DNA of 64,000 nucleotides from Persicaria tinctoria (GCA_037127255.1 JBANSL010000008.1:2690896-2754895); one strand, 5' to 3'; numbered from the stretch's first letter, positions 1 to 11,251 are shown. Program-made: numbers and translations. Notes: generated by a model from the letters alone, not told the origin.

Positions 1-370
1 CAAACCAATGGTTAGGTAGCTCAACAATCTGCAGCTCTCCAGAAATCCCTTTCCAGTCGAAATTTAGCTTAGATTCTAATTTTTTGAAGTCTATGGGAGC
101 ACCAAATGCTCTCCCATAGAGCCTGGCATTTGTGGAGAAACGGTATTGTGGGTGGAATTGCTGAAGCTGGGTAAAAAATGAGTTGAAATCAAGTTTTTCC
201 TTCCCTTTGTCACTTTTCAGTGGCTTGGGTAACTTTGATTTTTTGTTGGGTTTTTTGGGTGTCGGTGAATCCTCAGAGAGGATTCCCTTCCCTTTGGTTT
301 TGGGTTTTTTGGGTGTCGGTGGATCCTCACTGAGGATCCCCTTCCCTTTTCCAAGTTGGTTTGGTTCCAT
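1..370 (-). CDS. LINE ORF1-like protein, DUF4283-like start (partial)
   Basis: Reading the minus strand from the ATG at 370-368 gives 123 codons with no stop before the window edge. The protein starts MEPNQLGKGKGILSEDPPTP and repeats the block KGKGILSED.PTPKKP twice. A charged linker follows, then a segment containing ARLYGRAFGAP and GISGELQIVELPNHWF, which resembles the opening of the DUF4283 domain found in the gag-like first ORF of plant LINEs. The two near-identical blocks at the N-terminus are an internal duplication in the DNA (about 235-355). The rest of the protein lies beyond base 1. It is more likely a retroelement protein than a host gene. Confidence 0.5.
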   Translation of the reverse strand, partial: MEPNQLGKGKGILSEDPPTPKKPKTKGKGILSEDSPTPKKPNKKSKLPKPLKSDKGKEKLDFNSFFTQLQQFHPQYRFSTNARLYGRAFGAPIDFKKLESKLNFDWKGISGELQIVELPNHWF

Positions 371-1210
371 AGTAAAAACAAAAAACAGAGAGAGAAGATA
401 ACGATTGAACACAGAGTAGCAGGAGAATTGATGAAAAACAGCAACAATCAGAGCCAGAAAGGTAGGTAGGAGATATACATTTAATGGAGAATTATCAGTG
501 TTTAAATAGAGCCAGAGAAAGTGCCACCAAAGGTTCAGAATTCCAATATTTGCGAACAAATTATAGTTGAATTGGAGGGATGTAAGAATAGAGGTAAGAG
601 TAGAGCCATACCTGTCCAAGCCGAAGACAGCAAAGATAGAAAAGAAGCAATCCAGAGAAAGATGATTGGAAAGACGCTGACCGAAGCCCCAAATTGCAAG
701 GCCAAATACATTCCAACTGAGAGAGTCAAGCCAAGTAGAAGCCCCATCAAATCGCTCTAGATCTTTGAGGGGGGAGCCAAGAGAGCCCGAGAAGTGACGC
801 CCCAGAAGCGACGGAGAGAGGGAAGAGCCGAAAACCCAAACCCAGGCCTCCGCACGAGTAGATTTCCCAAGTCTGTGCCAGATCCAGTAAGGGGGGTAGT
901 TGGTAGCAATCATGAGGGCCGAAGTAACCCCATGAAGCGATGGAGAGAGGGACGAGCCAGAGAGAGCACAACCAAGCCCCCATACCTCCGCACTTTGTGC
1001 TTTCCATAACTTGTGCCAAATCCAGAAGAAGAAAGGTTTAGGATTGATTGGACAACACTTCCTTAGATTTTTTAGAAGCTTAGATCTTGGATTCACAGAG
1101 AGATTTGCAGGTGGATTGCTCGCAGAGTGCAATCGTTTTTTCGATCTAGGGTTTTCAGGGTTGGGTTTGTGGGAGAAAGGGGGACACGCGCAGGCGCGTT
1201 GATTTTCTTA
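1..1210 (-). mobile_element. 5' part of a LINE-type retroelement (runs off the window)
   Basis: On the minus strand a long CT-rich, stop-rich leader (about 1210 to 371) precedes an open reading frame that continues past base 1. The leader begins near a GC-rich stretch and contains an AAACCCTAG-type motif and an imperfect direct duplication of about 129 bp (near 805 and 934, sharing the GAAGCGAYGGAGAGAGGGA core). A structured leader followed by a DUF4283-like first protein is the usual 5' architecture of plant L1-type LINEs. The 5' border near 1210 is inferred from the change in base composition. No target-site duplication can be checked because the 3' end lies outside the window. Confidence 0.55.
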
Positions 1211-2680
1211 GGTTTTGGGTTTTCGGATTCCATTTCAAGCTATCAATCCAATTCCCTTTGAAAGTAACGCTTACCGTTATTTTTGAGCTAAATTGGTATT
1301 TTAAGGGTTAGTGGTATGACAAATATTTGCACTGCACCCCAAACCACAATTATATATGCAGGTGGGAAAACAATCTATTTGTATTTATCTTAATTAATCA
1401 TAACAAACATTTCTTTGGCTGCAAAAAAAAAAAAGGTCATGTGTTAAGGGTAAATATATTATTTATTTATCAAGGCTTCAAACAATGAGCAATAATCAGG
1501 TCATTCGGTTCGTTCAGATTATTCGGATCCCGAGTAAAATGGGTTTTGGATCAATTGGATCACGGGTCATTTCGAGTCAAGCTAATTCGGTTATTCCGAT
1601 TTCGGATTAACCCACCGGATGAAAAAACTCAAATTTTTTAAAGACTTTGTAAGAATATTAAAATATTAACAAATTACGTTATAATATCGATCAATATGTT
1701 AAATTAAACTAAATAATAATATTATAATTAAATTTATAAATAATAATAATATTATTATTATATAAATGTTTTAAGCATAAAAAAATATTTTATTGATATA
1801 AGTGTTCTAAACATACTATCTATAATTTTAAAATATATACTTTATTTAATTTATGAGTGGCATTAACGAACGCAATTACATGTGTGACGAATTTGCGTGA
1901 GGTCTATGTGGTGCATGTATGGTGTTTGCATAATACTGACTCACCGGATCGATTTTGACTTAATAAGTCATGGGATCTCTACCTTAAAATTTCTGGGTCA
2001 CTCAGGTTCGGGTCCTGGAATCTTGCATATAATTTTTTATAGCAGTTTTTCTATCATATAAGATTAAAAGTTTGATTTGCGATATATCTAACCAGACTCA
2101 AATTAAAAGTAAAGCAAACTGTCCTTTTTAACCACTCTAAAATTACTTTTGGTTATGAATCTAGCCCACTCTAAAATTGAGAATATATATATTGAAATTG
2201 TTTTGTTTTTTTTTCATATTTTGGATTTTTAATGTAAAAAACGTCATTATATTAACGAAAAAGACAATTACATACATACATCCAAAATTGAGAATTTTAT
2301 TGGCAAATTAAAAAGTTATGACAAAAGGATCTTAAAATTTAAAAAGTGAATACGGAACATTGATGCACGCCTTCTAACAAATTCATTTTTTATATCTTTT
2401 TGTACAAATATTAGATGAAAAGAAATTATCATAGTCACTAACAAGGTTGCCTTTTTTGGTCACCTTCTCAAATAAAAATCAAAACTCTCATTAAAAAGAA
2501 TGCATTTAGTTAGTGATCCACTTTGACCATCTCTAAATTCTTTCCTCGTTAAAAAAAAATTAGATTAAAATTCTATCTCATGAGCATGATAAACTCGATG
2601 AATACCATCATGTTTCATCTTAAAACCAATCAGCTACCAGTGGTAAGAAGTAAGGAGGTTTCGAGTTCATCTTACAACTA
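1211..2680. other. AT-rich intergenic DNA with a decayed repeat
   Basis: No coding sequence is supported here. About 1490-1640 and 1940-2020 share CGGGTC/TTCGGG-rich segments in opposite senses around an AT-rich core, which suggests a decayed inverted-repeat transposon; no target duplication was found. The remainder is AT-rich with short homopolymers. Confidence 0.35.
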
Positions 2681-2912
2681 GGCCCCAGTTGGGGTGGCCT
2701 AATGGTAAGGAGCAAGGGGAGGGATAAAGAGGTTTCGGGTACGATCCTTGCTTCCGCCTCTTTCCTTGGTGAAAATACAAGATTTACCTTGCTCCCTACC
2801 AGTGGGTCGATCGAGCCGGTCGGCGCAAGCCAGTTTACCTAGTATGTGGCTCTTGTCGGCTGGGTCACGTGCACGAGGTTTGCTACCGAAGGTGGGTTCC
2901 TCGTCAGCTAGC
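2681..2912 (+). mobile_element. tRNA-derived SINE, copy 1
   Basis: The segment opens with GGGGTGGCCTAATGGTAAGG, which has the shape of an RNA polymerase III A box, followed about 30 bp later by a B-box-like GGTTTCGGGTACGATCC. The body then carries CCGGTCGGCGCAAGCCAGTT and a GGGTCACGTGCACGAGG segment. A second copy at about 30794-30940 shares the same order of blocks: GGGGTGGCTTAAGG, GGGATCGATTCC, CCGGTTTACC and TATCACGTGTCGGG. Two dispersed copies with internal Pol III promoter shape support a SINE. Its end abuts the LTR that starts at 2913. Confidence 0.55.
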
Positions 2913-4150
2913 TGTTAGATATGGGTATTACTAGTAGTATAAATAACCATTAGAGTTGTAATTGGGATTTATCCAAAATATTGAATAACCAAGTCTACCT
3001 TCCTCTCTCTCTCTCTCTCTCCGATCGGTTCCATCTTCTTTCCCCCTTTTGACAGTCTAAACTCTATCTCTCTCAACCCCTTTCCTTTCATCCTCATCAA
3101 AACCCAACCCTAATCACCTCGGATCGATCCCGGTCCTGACAAATTGGTATCAGAGCAGTACGGTTCTTGACAATGGAGGAAGATCGTGTAGAATCAATCG
3201 AAGACACCCTCGTGCGGCTTGATTCGCAATATCGGCGAATTGATTCTCAATTCGAGAAGACCCAACAATTAATGGCAGATTTTTGCAGAAATCAAATCAA
3301 ATATGAAGAAGAGAATCGACGTCAGAACGAGCGCAATGAAGAACGATGGTTGGAAATTAGAGAAATTATGGGAGATATTCGGGAGAAATTGAAGGTTCTA
3401 GCCCCGACGACCATGACGCTCCCAAATTCACCATTGACTGCACCAAATCCAATGACTTCGTTTCCGATTGCAAGTAGCGCTAGTGGTACTGGGTCGCAGG
3501 AACGAGAAATCACCCATTACAATTTGATTTCCGTCCTACCCATTGAGATATCACAAGGTGACGATCTTGATCTAGCGTCGTTCAATCTCTCAGACCCAAC
3601 GAATTCTTGGGGAATAGGCATTCGAGAAGGCCAGGAAACCTATGTCGAAGTGCCTGCCCTGTCTTATCTTCATTACGAGCCTTCAAAAGTTCCTAAAGCA
3701 CTCGAGTCTGAAATTGAGCCTCCAAAGGTAAATCTTGAACCTCTTTACTCAATTTGGGACAATGTAATTGAAAAAGAATCTGAAGTTGAAGGCTTTTCCA
3801 TTACTGCTGAAAATCTAGAGAAAATAAGGGTTCTTGGAAAATTTTCAATCGCATTTATGAAACACCAAATTGCAGACAAGCTGTTTGTGCAAATGTCTAA
3901 TTAAGCACGAGGGGATCCAGTTGGGTCAAATTGTGATCGATAATGGTGCAAAATGGTCAAGCTTTATGGTTATAGCAGTAGATGAGCACAAATATATTGG
4001 AGGAATCATGAACTTTGATCCAGGAGGCGCCTACACAAATGAATTCAAGCTGGGTGAGGGTATAGTTCTTGCCCATTATGTGGAAGAATGTACAGGGGTT
4101 CTTGCTGCAGTTTGTAAGAAAATTAGTGGTATAATTGTTTATCAACAAGG
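2913..4150 (+). mobile_element. Non-autonomous LTR retrotransposon (5' LTR, PBS, gag-like ORF)
   Basis: A TG...CA-bounded segment (2913-3141, 229 bp, TGTTAGATAT to CCTGACA) carries a TATA-like GTATAAATA and a CT microsatellite and is followed by TGGTATCAGAGC at 3145-3156, the standard plant primer-binding site matching initiator Met-tRNA. A gag-like ORF follows directly. No protease, reverse transcriptase or integrase is visible and no second LTR was found, so this is a truncated or large-retrotransposon-derivative-like element. The 3' limit is uncertain because the next element (TRIM-like) intrudes. Confidence 0.6.
3173..3904 (+). CDS. Gag-like coiled-coil protein of the LTR element
   Basis: The first ATG after the primer-binding site opens a 243-residue protein starting MEEDRVESIEDTLVRLDSQY. 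Residues about 1-85 are charged and heptad-rich, likely coiled coil, as in the N-terminal part of plant LTR-retrotransposon Gag proteins. A Pro/Ser/Thr-rich linker and an acidic C-terminal half follow. No zinc knuckle (CX2CX4HX4C) is present, so it lacks the nucleic-acid-binding part of a full Gag. Start choice rests on its position 17 bp after the primer-binding site. It could encode a structural protein of a non-autonomous element or be non-functional. Confidence 0.45.
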   Translation: MEEDRVESIEDTLVRLDSQYRRIDSQFEKTQQLMADFCRNQIKYEEENRRQNERNEERWLEIREIMGDIREKLKVLAPTTMTLPNSPLTAPNPMTSFPIASSASGTGSQEREITHYNLISVLPIEISQGDDLDLASFNLSDPTNSWGIGIREGQETYVEVPALSYLHYEPSKVPKALESEIEPPKVNLEPLYSIWDNVIEKESEVEGFSITAENLEKIRVLGKFSIAFMKHQIADKLFVQMSN

Positions 4151-4979
4151 AAGTAGAACTGCAATGCCGTTTGCTAGGGGGAATATTGGTATGGGAATCG
4201 GTTCTTACAAGGAGATATGTGCTTTCAAATTGTTAGTTTTTGATCCGGGTGGAGCAGTAATAAATCACATGTTGGATTCCTTATATATATTATCAATGCG
4301 GGGTATAACATTTCACATCTTCTACACCCCCTCAATGAAGTGCGACAGTCTGGTCACGCAATATCTGTCAGTTGCATTTGACGATGTAATGCCTTAAGGT
4401 CGGCTAGCCCATTAGACCAGGATGAACTCGGACCACACTGCTCTGATACAATGTTAAATTTCGTTAAACCATATGACGTGGGGGTCACACCTCCAAGGGC
4501 ACCATACGCTAATCAAGTCAAGCACAAGACCGGCCAGTGAGGTTCCATCTTAAATCTAATTGGCTTTAGGAGGAGTAGCCACTATATATATAGAGAGTAT
4601 AGATCATATGAGAACAAGCCTTATTGAGTAAAATGAGAACACATTCTATCCATTGATTTAGGGAAATCGGATGGCTGAGATTATTCAATAATATTAATTA
4701 ATTAAAAAAGAAAATGAACAAAACACAAAAACACTCTATATTAGAGCGCGTGTTACCGCACATCCAAACCCTAACACATTTCATCCTTTTTTTGCAAAGA
4801 GGAAAGAGAGAGAGGAGGAGGTGCAGTCAGGCGCAGGCCAAACCGCAACCGACCAGGGTTGGGACTCCGCCAATCGAAGGCGGATTCCGACCACCACCCA
4901 CCACCAGTCACCTACAGCACCGAAGCAAGCATCGCCGGGATTTGTCGCCGTTGAAGGAGCGAGAGGTGCAGGGAAGGCG

Positions 4980-5515
4980 GCGGTTGCGAAGGAGGCCGAC
5001 GATTGCGAAGGGCGCCTGGACGCGCGATTGGAAGATCGAAGTCGACGAGGGTGGGGCCCGGTGATTCTGGCGGTCGAAGGTTGCGAAGGTGGCCGCTGAT
5101 TCCGGCAGTCGAAGGCGGAGGGCGATTTCGTTCGCATATCCAGTTGCGAAGGTGGTCGGCGATTGCGAAGGGTGCTTGGACGCGCGATTGGCAGATCGAA
5201 GACGATGATAGTGGGGCCCGACGATTCCGGCGGTTGCGAAGGTGGCCGGTGATTCCGGCGGCGGCGACTTGTGAAGGCAGGGCGGATGCGATGGCACCGG
5301 TGGATCTGCGAGGTACGACGCAGCGGTGATGGCTCCGATTGCCCGAACGCGGGACTCCGCCGATGGCATCGCCTTCGTCTTTCCAGCAGGCGGATCCGAC
5401 GACTAGAAGGGCGGATGCGATGGGCCGAAGGGCGGATCTGCAAGGTACAACGCAGCGGTGATGGCTCCGATTGCCCGAACGCGAGACTCCGCCGATGGCA
5501 TCGCCTTCGCCTTCA
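4980..5515. repeat. GC-rich tandem duplications inside the inverted-repeat element
   Basis: A block of about 90 bp containing GTTGCGAAGG, GGACGCGCGATTGG and GTGGGGCCCG occurs near 4982 and again near 5144 (spacing about 162 bp). A second block with GATGGCTCCGATTGCCCGAA and CTCCGCCGATGGCATCGCC occurs near 5328 and again near 5460. Long frames are open on both strands here only because the DNA is GC-rich and repetitive; the predicted peptides are Arg/Pro-rich and unconvincing. Confidence 0.7.
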
Positions 5516-5689
5516 TCTTGGAGTTTTGCTTTCCTAATTCGATTGAATTTGTATCCTCCTTAATTACACCGATTATTTTGATTGTGAATTATTCATCTGG
5601 AGTTTTGCTTTCCTAATTCAATTGAATTTGTATCTTCAATTGATTTTGAATTATTCATCTGGAGTTTTGGATTCATCTTCAATGCATCG

Positions 5690-5960
5690 ATGCTATCGAA
5701 TAATCATGCGATACCATCAAATAATCTTGTGATATCATCGAATAATTTTAGTTATACTACTGTAACACCATCGAATAATCAAGCAATACCATCGAATAAT
5801 CAAGCATACCATCGTATAATCAAGCAATACCATCGAATAATCAAGCAATACCATCGAATAATCAAGATATACCATCGAATAATCAATTGATACTATCGAA
5901 TAATCCTGATATACCATCGCACAATTCGTTGATACGATCGAATAATCCAGATATATCATC
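5690..5960. repeat. Minisatellite with ATACCATCGAATAATCAAG-type unit
   Basis: About fourteen diverged copies of a 16-19 bp unit (consensus near ATACCATCGAATAATCAAGC) follow each other. The same motif, in reverse orientation (TTATTCGATGGTATT), occurs as one to three copies in the related small elements at 6440 and 38770, so the array is an expansion of a motif native to this element family. Confidence 0.8.
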
Positions 5961-6292
5961 GAATAATTTAAAGATAGTGCACCACACACGCTCCCAATCC
6001 AGCAAGTGGGCAAAAAAAAAGATGTAGGCCCCACTAATATTTAATTAAAAAAAACTTAAATTACCTATTAATCTCATCCATTCATTTCACCAAATCAATG
6101 GCCTACAAGTGTTCTCATTTTACTCAATAAGGGTTGTTTACCCATGAACCACCCTCTATATATATATAATGCTTAGATTTCTTATATTATCAATGTGGGG
6201 TGTATCATTTCACATCTTCCACAATACCTACGAATGAAATAAATGAATTTAAACTCATCTCAAAATCGTATACGATAATGTGTTTGATTAGG

Positions 6293-6648
6293 AATATATA
6301 TATAGACAATAGATCATATGTACACAATCTTTATTGTGTATTATGTTAACAAATTAATTTGGACCATTGAATTAAAAAGATCAACGGATGAGATTAAAAG
6401 TAACTTTTAATTATTCGTTGTTGTTGCAAGATTATTCGTTGAAATGAAATTATTCGATGGTATTAGCTGATTATTTGTTAGAATAAAATTTACATTTTAA
6501 TTTTTACACTATTTGTACAGACTAATAATTACATAATTATAGACAAATAATCACGTGAAAATAGATAAATAATTTCTTTATACACGATAATATATGTGTA
6601 CACAATAAGGGTTGTGTACACTGAATTCAACCCTCCCTCTATATATAA
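6293..6648. mobile_element. MITE related to the 4583-6168 element
   Basis: The left end reads ATATATATAGACAATAGATC followed by ATGTACACAATCTTTATTGT; the reverse complement of the right end reads ATATATAGAGGGAGGGTTGA and then GTGTACACAACCCTTATTGT. The interior contains TTATTCGTTG and TTATTCGATGGTATTAG motifs shared with the larger element. It lies within 850 bp of the PHO1 start codon. Confidence 0.6.
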
Positions 6649-6701
6649 TCAGCTACTCACAATATGAAGAAATAATGAAAATGCTTGTGAATTGAATAAT
6701 A

Positions 6702-6875
6702 CTACCTCCGTTCAGAAAAAAAAATATCGTTTGACTTTTTGACACGTTTTTTAAGGAGCTAATAAGTGTCATATTATTTAAAAAATTGTTTAAAATTTTA
6801 ATATTTTATATAGTTTTTAGCTCATTAAAAAACGTGACAAAAAGTCAAACGACATCTATTTCTGAACGGAGGTAG
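6702..6875. mobile_element. Stowaway-type MITE in the PHO1 promoter
   Basis: Terminal inverted repeats CTACCTCCGTTCAGAAA and TTTCTGAACGGAGGTAG are near perfect and flanked by TA dinucleotides (6700-6701 and 6876-6877), the Stowaway (Tc1/mariner) hallmark. The 174-bp element folds into a long hairpin. Each arm carries a TTGACT W-box core (6731-6736 on plus, 6843-6848 on minus). Confidence 0.85.
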
Positions 6876-6984
6876 TATTTTCTTAGATTTAAAAAAAAAA
6901 AAAAAACTTAAGAATTCAATCAAACCCGATCAAAAAATTGAGCATGCATGATGCACCAATCCCCCATTAATGTCTCCTTTCCCT

Positions 6985-7134
6985 CTATAGCTTATATATA
7001 AATATAACCCACTTTGTCTATATAAAAAAAAAACTTCAACCCCAACCCCTAATTCCCTCTCTCTCTCTCTCTCAAGAAAGACCCAAAAATCAAGTGTATG
7101 TGAAAAAAGAAAGAGAGAAAAAGGGAGATCGAAA
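6985..7134 (+). promoter_or_regulatory. PHO1 core promoter and 5' leader
   Basis: TATA-like stretches occur at 6993-7006 and, more canonically, TATATAAAAA at about 7019-7028, roughly 107 bp before the PHO1 ATG. A CT microsatellite (7055-7072) sits in the presumed leader. No perfect PHR1-binding site (GNATATNC) was seen between 6880 and the ATG. Confidence 0.5.
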
Positions 7135-7742
7135 ATGGTGAAGTTCTCAAAGGAGCTTGAAGCACAGCTCATCCCTGAATGGAAGGAGGCGTTCGTCAAC
7201 TACTGGCAGCTCAAAAAACACGTCAAGAAGATCAAGATTGTGCGCCGTTGCAAGCAGTCCCCATCCGACGTCTTCGGCCGATCCATTTTCGACCCCGTCC
7301 GCAGCCTCGCCCACAAGCTCTCCGGTGGCTTTCGGGCCTCCGGCGTCGACCAAGACTCCTCCACCAACGGCATGCTTCAGGAGGTACCAATTCATCTTAT
7401 AACGGCATATCTACTACTTTACATAATAAGATATAACGTACTATGCATGCACACTTAGATATATACCTTACACTATCTATCTATATATAGTGACATATGA
7501 GTGATAATAACTAATATCAAATCCTTTTTAATTTTGAAATTAAACGTAAAATAATTTAAAATAGGAAATCAAGTTCATTATAGAATTTTGTCTTGGTGAT
7601 TTGAGAAAATACATTTGAGTAATTAAGAGTATTTGATTTAATTTATTCACTAACATTGCTGATAATAATGTTTTAATTAATCTTGTGGTAATTTGCAGAA
7701 AAAAGGAAATTTTGTTTTTATTAATTAGCTTTACGAATTAAA

Positions 7743-7795
<53 letters not shown>

Positions 7796-10700
7796 ATGTC
7801 AAGATTAGAACATTTACACTATGATTCATCAGACAGCACTAAAAGAGACGTCTAACATTTGATGTTTTTATTTTTAAAAATAATCATATATAATAGTAAT
7901 AATAATTGTAATTCATACAAATTTAATAAAATTAAATGAAATATAACTAGTGTAGAATTAGGGTTGGCTATATGGAGGTAAATATACTATACATATGTAT
8001 AGTATAAGATTATCGCGTCAAACCAACCTTAATATATATATAATAATTTTAGTGATATTTTTTATTTCATTTCATATTGGGTGTGAGAATATTATATAAT
8101 TGTTGTTGTTATTATGAAAAGCAACAAAAAATTGCTACAAAATCGAATAGAATAAAAGCACATTGCAACAAATTAACAAACCTTAATTTATAGTTTTGAA
8201 TTATGTCGATGTAGATGAAGGCAAGATCCGTCGAAGGTGAAGAATCACAAGAGGAAGATAATAACAATCACGACGAAGAAGAAGGTGATGATAGTGAATT
8301 GGTTAGCCTCGTCTCAGAAGAGGACGAGGTTAACAAGTTCATGGCGAGATTAGACGAGGAACTCGCAAAGGTCAACGATTTCTACGAGATGAAAGAAGTC
8401 GAGTTTGTAGAGCGAGGTGAATCTCTTCACAAGCAACTACAGATCCTCCTTGATCTCAAACGCATCGTTTATGACCGTCGTAAAATGAAGGATTGGTCAG
8501 TAAGGTCCAGATCGAACATCGCTAGTCCTCTCTCCACCTTGTCCTCTGTCAGAAACTCCAACGCCTCCGCTGGTAATTATACTTCTTTTCTTCAAAAATC
8601 TTTTAAAATTAAAGCGCCCGACCACATATAATCTCTTCAAAACAAAACAAAACAAAAATAATATCTTTACCATATGCACAAAGAGTACATATAATATAAA
8701 CAAACTTTATATATACTAAATATGGTTGGGTGTTGAGATTTAATTTAGTAAGTGGATGTAGTAATAATATTCTTTATATGCATATTTCTTTTTCTTGGTA
8801 TGATCAAATACATACTTGTTGTTCTTAATATTTTTTAATTACACCATGAAATATAATATTAAATATATGAAAACAACAAATTAAAGTAGCTTTGGGCTTA
8901 AAATTTTTGACCCTAAAAGGCAAGTAACAAATTCAATCTTCACACGTTAAATAAATGGACTAATGGAATACACTCATCAATCATGATTCATGAATGAGTC
9001 ACAACTCACACACCCCTCTCTAACCAGTCAAAAAAAAAAATTATCACACCCCTCTAAATTAAAGTACAGTAAGCAACATTACCACTTTAATTAAAAAGAA
9101 AAGGAAATAGTAATTTATTTGTGTAGCACTAACAAAGTGGCCACATAATTTTGTGGATTTTTAAATCAAAATTAAAGTTATTTTTTCATATTTTAAACAA
9201 TAATACATATAGTGGGCACTCATGCTAGTTTAAAATTAAATTAACTAATCACTACAACACAACACAAAGAACATATATTAGTCATATAATTTCTCATTCA
9301 TGTGGGGCAAAATACCATATAGTAAATTTGTAATAATTAGTCCAATTAATATAAGGTGTGGTCAAGTTTGGCTTGTGGTTGAGAGAAATTAAGGTATATA
9401 ATATAAGAAAAATATGTAGTGATGAAATATGATAGTACATATAGATTTGTAGGGTCAGATCCACCACCTGGTGATAGTGTGTGTTTTAGTGGACCTAAAA
9501 CATAACCTTTTTCTCCTGAATATTCTCAAATCTCAACTCATGTGATCGATCGCATTTATATATAATAGATTTTTTTTTCTTACAGTATAAGTTAATAATT
9601 CATTAATTAATTAATACTCCCTTCGTCTCAAATTAAATACAGTTAGGATTTATGTGCATGTTTTTTAAAGAAGTAAAAATTCTATAAAAATAATATTTTT
9701 TAATTAATTTTTTAAATAATTTCATAGTTAGTAATAAATATGAAATTATTTAAAAATAATATAAAAAATTTAGCTCCTTAAAATGTGTTAAAAAGTAAAG
9801 TGACATTTATTTTGACCCGGAGGGGGTATATGATAGTTATTACAAATAATGAAATAAATGTAGTATATGTTAGAAAAATTGATTTATAATCAATTTATAA
9901 AATTAATTTTAAAAAGCTTGGTCTCCTTTCTATACGTTGTTAGTGGAAAGTATGATTGCAACATGGAATATTTTTCCTATTAAAAAATGAAATTAAGGAT
10001 ATAAAATAGAATGGTGTATGAGTGTATGACCATTGGACTATGCATACATGCAATTTATTTATGTATATATTTGTAATTTTATAGGTACATGATTTTTCCT
10101 AGGTATGATGCATATTGTAGAATCATTTTCAAGTATAGTCAAAAATATATAATTTGAAATAAAAAATGCACCTAAGATTCTAAATGAATTGATTCAAGCA
10201 AAAACAAAAGTGCCCATTTATTTTTATTTTTATTTTTGTCACAATTAACTTTCCAAGCCTTACAAAAAATTATAATACGGAGTATATTTATTAAATTTTC
10301 CCAACACAAAGAGAAAAAAATACTGATTTTAAACTAAGAATATCTCAATCTAAAATTTTGTTTAAAAAAATGCATTTATTTTTAATAAAGCCTATTTTTT
10401 AAAATAAAAAACACTTATTTTAAATTTACATATATTTTTTGTTTTGTTTCATTTAATAAAACCTGACCATAAGAAAAAAAAATTAATTATGGAAAAAGAA
10501 TTAATATTTTCATGGAGGTAAAATTCTATAAAAGATCATTTTTTTAGTTTTTATATGTAATTTTATTCTTACTAGTAATGTGTATAGAATTGTATAAAAA
10601 ATTAATAGTTGATTATATTTTTTGTCTTAAACGTAAATAGTAATAATAATTAATCAAATATTTTAGATTAAAGGAGTAATATACACAAATATCCAATATT

Positions 10701-11209
10701 GTAATTTTACAAATATACCCCTAAAGGCCATCTAAATTGCAGACATGTCCGACGGAAGCGACGCCGCGGAACCAACTTCACAGACGCGGGCGGAGGAGGT
10801 GATAGCGGCGCTGGAGAGGAACGGCGTGAGCTTCATCGGCGGCGGAGGGGGGCCGTGGGGACCGAAATCGAAGACGAAAAAGCCAAAGCCGAAAACGTCG
10901 ATGAGGATCGACATGCCGGGCGGCGGAGTCCCCGCCGGAAACGGGATAAATAATCCGATGCGGACAATATCGGCGGCGATGGCGGTGCTGTGGGAGGACC
11001 TGGTCAACAGCCCCCGGAGAGACGGCGCCGGCGACTTCATTAACCGGAAGAAGATCCAGTACGCCGAGAAGATGATCCGGACGGCCTACGTTGAGTTCTA
11101 CAGAGGCCTCGGTCTCCTCAAAACTTACAGGTATTTGGTGTAGTCAACGTTTGACTTTGGTCAACACTTATCCGGTCAACTATATGAGTTATTTTATTTA
11201 TTTTTATAG

Positions 11210-11251
<42 letters not shown>

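Larger units (their letters stand above)
4583..6168. mobile_element. 1.6-kb terminal-inverted-repeat element inside the TRIM LTR
   Basis: The left end (4583-4680) and the reverse complement of the right end (6168-6060) match over about 90 bp: both start TATATATATAGAG and share CTTATTGAGTAAAATGAGAA and the CCATTGATTT that follows it further in. The interior is not a transposase: it is a GC-rich block with tandem repeats (4980-5515), an AT-rich repeat block (5517-5680) and a minisatellite (5690-5960). TA-rich termini obscure any target duplication. Two shorter relatives with similar ends and the same interior motif lie at 6293-6648 and 38647-38953. Superfamily not assigned. Confidence 0.6.
4250..6223 (-). 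mobile_element. TRIM-like mini LTR element, interrupted by another insertion
   Basis: On the minus strand one LTR-like unit begins TGTGGAAGATGTGAAATGAT (6223 downwards), is interrupted by the 4583-6168 insertion, and resumes to end in AAATTTAACA at 4452. The sequence TGTATCAGAGCAG (about 4450-4438) follows at once and matches the initiator-Met-tRNA primer-binding site with one change. About 125 bp further is a purine run (GAGGGGGTG, 4333-4325) and then a second copy of the LTR start, AGAAGATGTGAAATGTTA (4323 downwards). LTR, PBS, a very short interior without coding capacity, polypurine tract and LTR is the TRIM architecture. The far end of the second LTR is too decayed to place. Confidence 0.55.

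Noticed and set aside
3870..4397. 175-codon plus-strand frame
   Set aside because: It runs antisense through the TRIM-like LTR start, purine tract and interior, and resembles no protein family.
4781..5443. 220-codon Arg/Pro-rich minus-strand frame and overlapping frames on both strands
   Set aside because: Open only because of GC-rich tandem repeats inside the inverted-repeat element; all frames are open and peptides are low-complexity.
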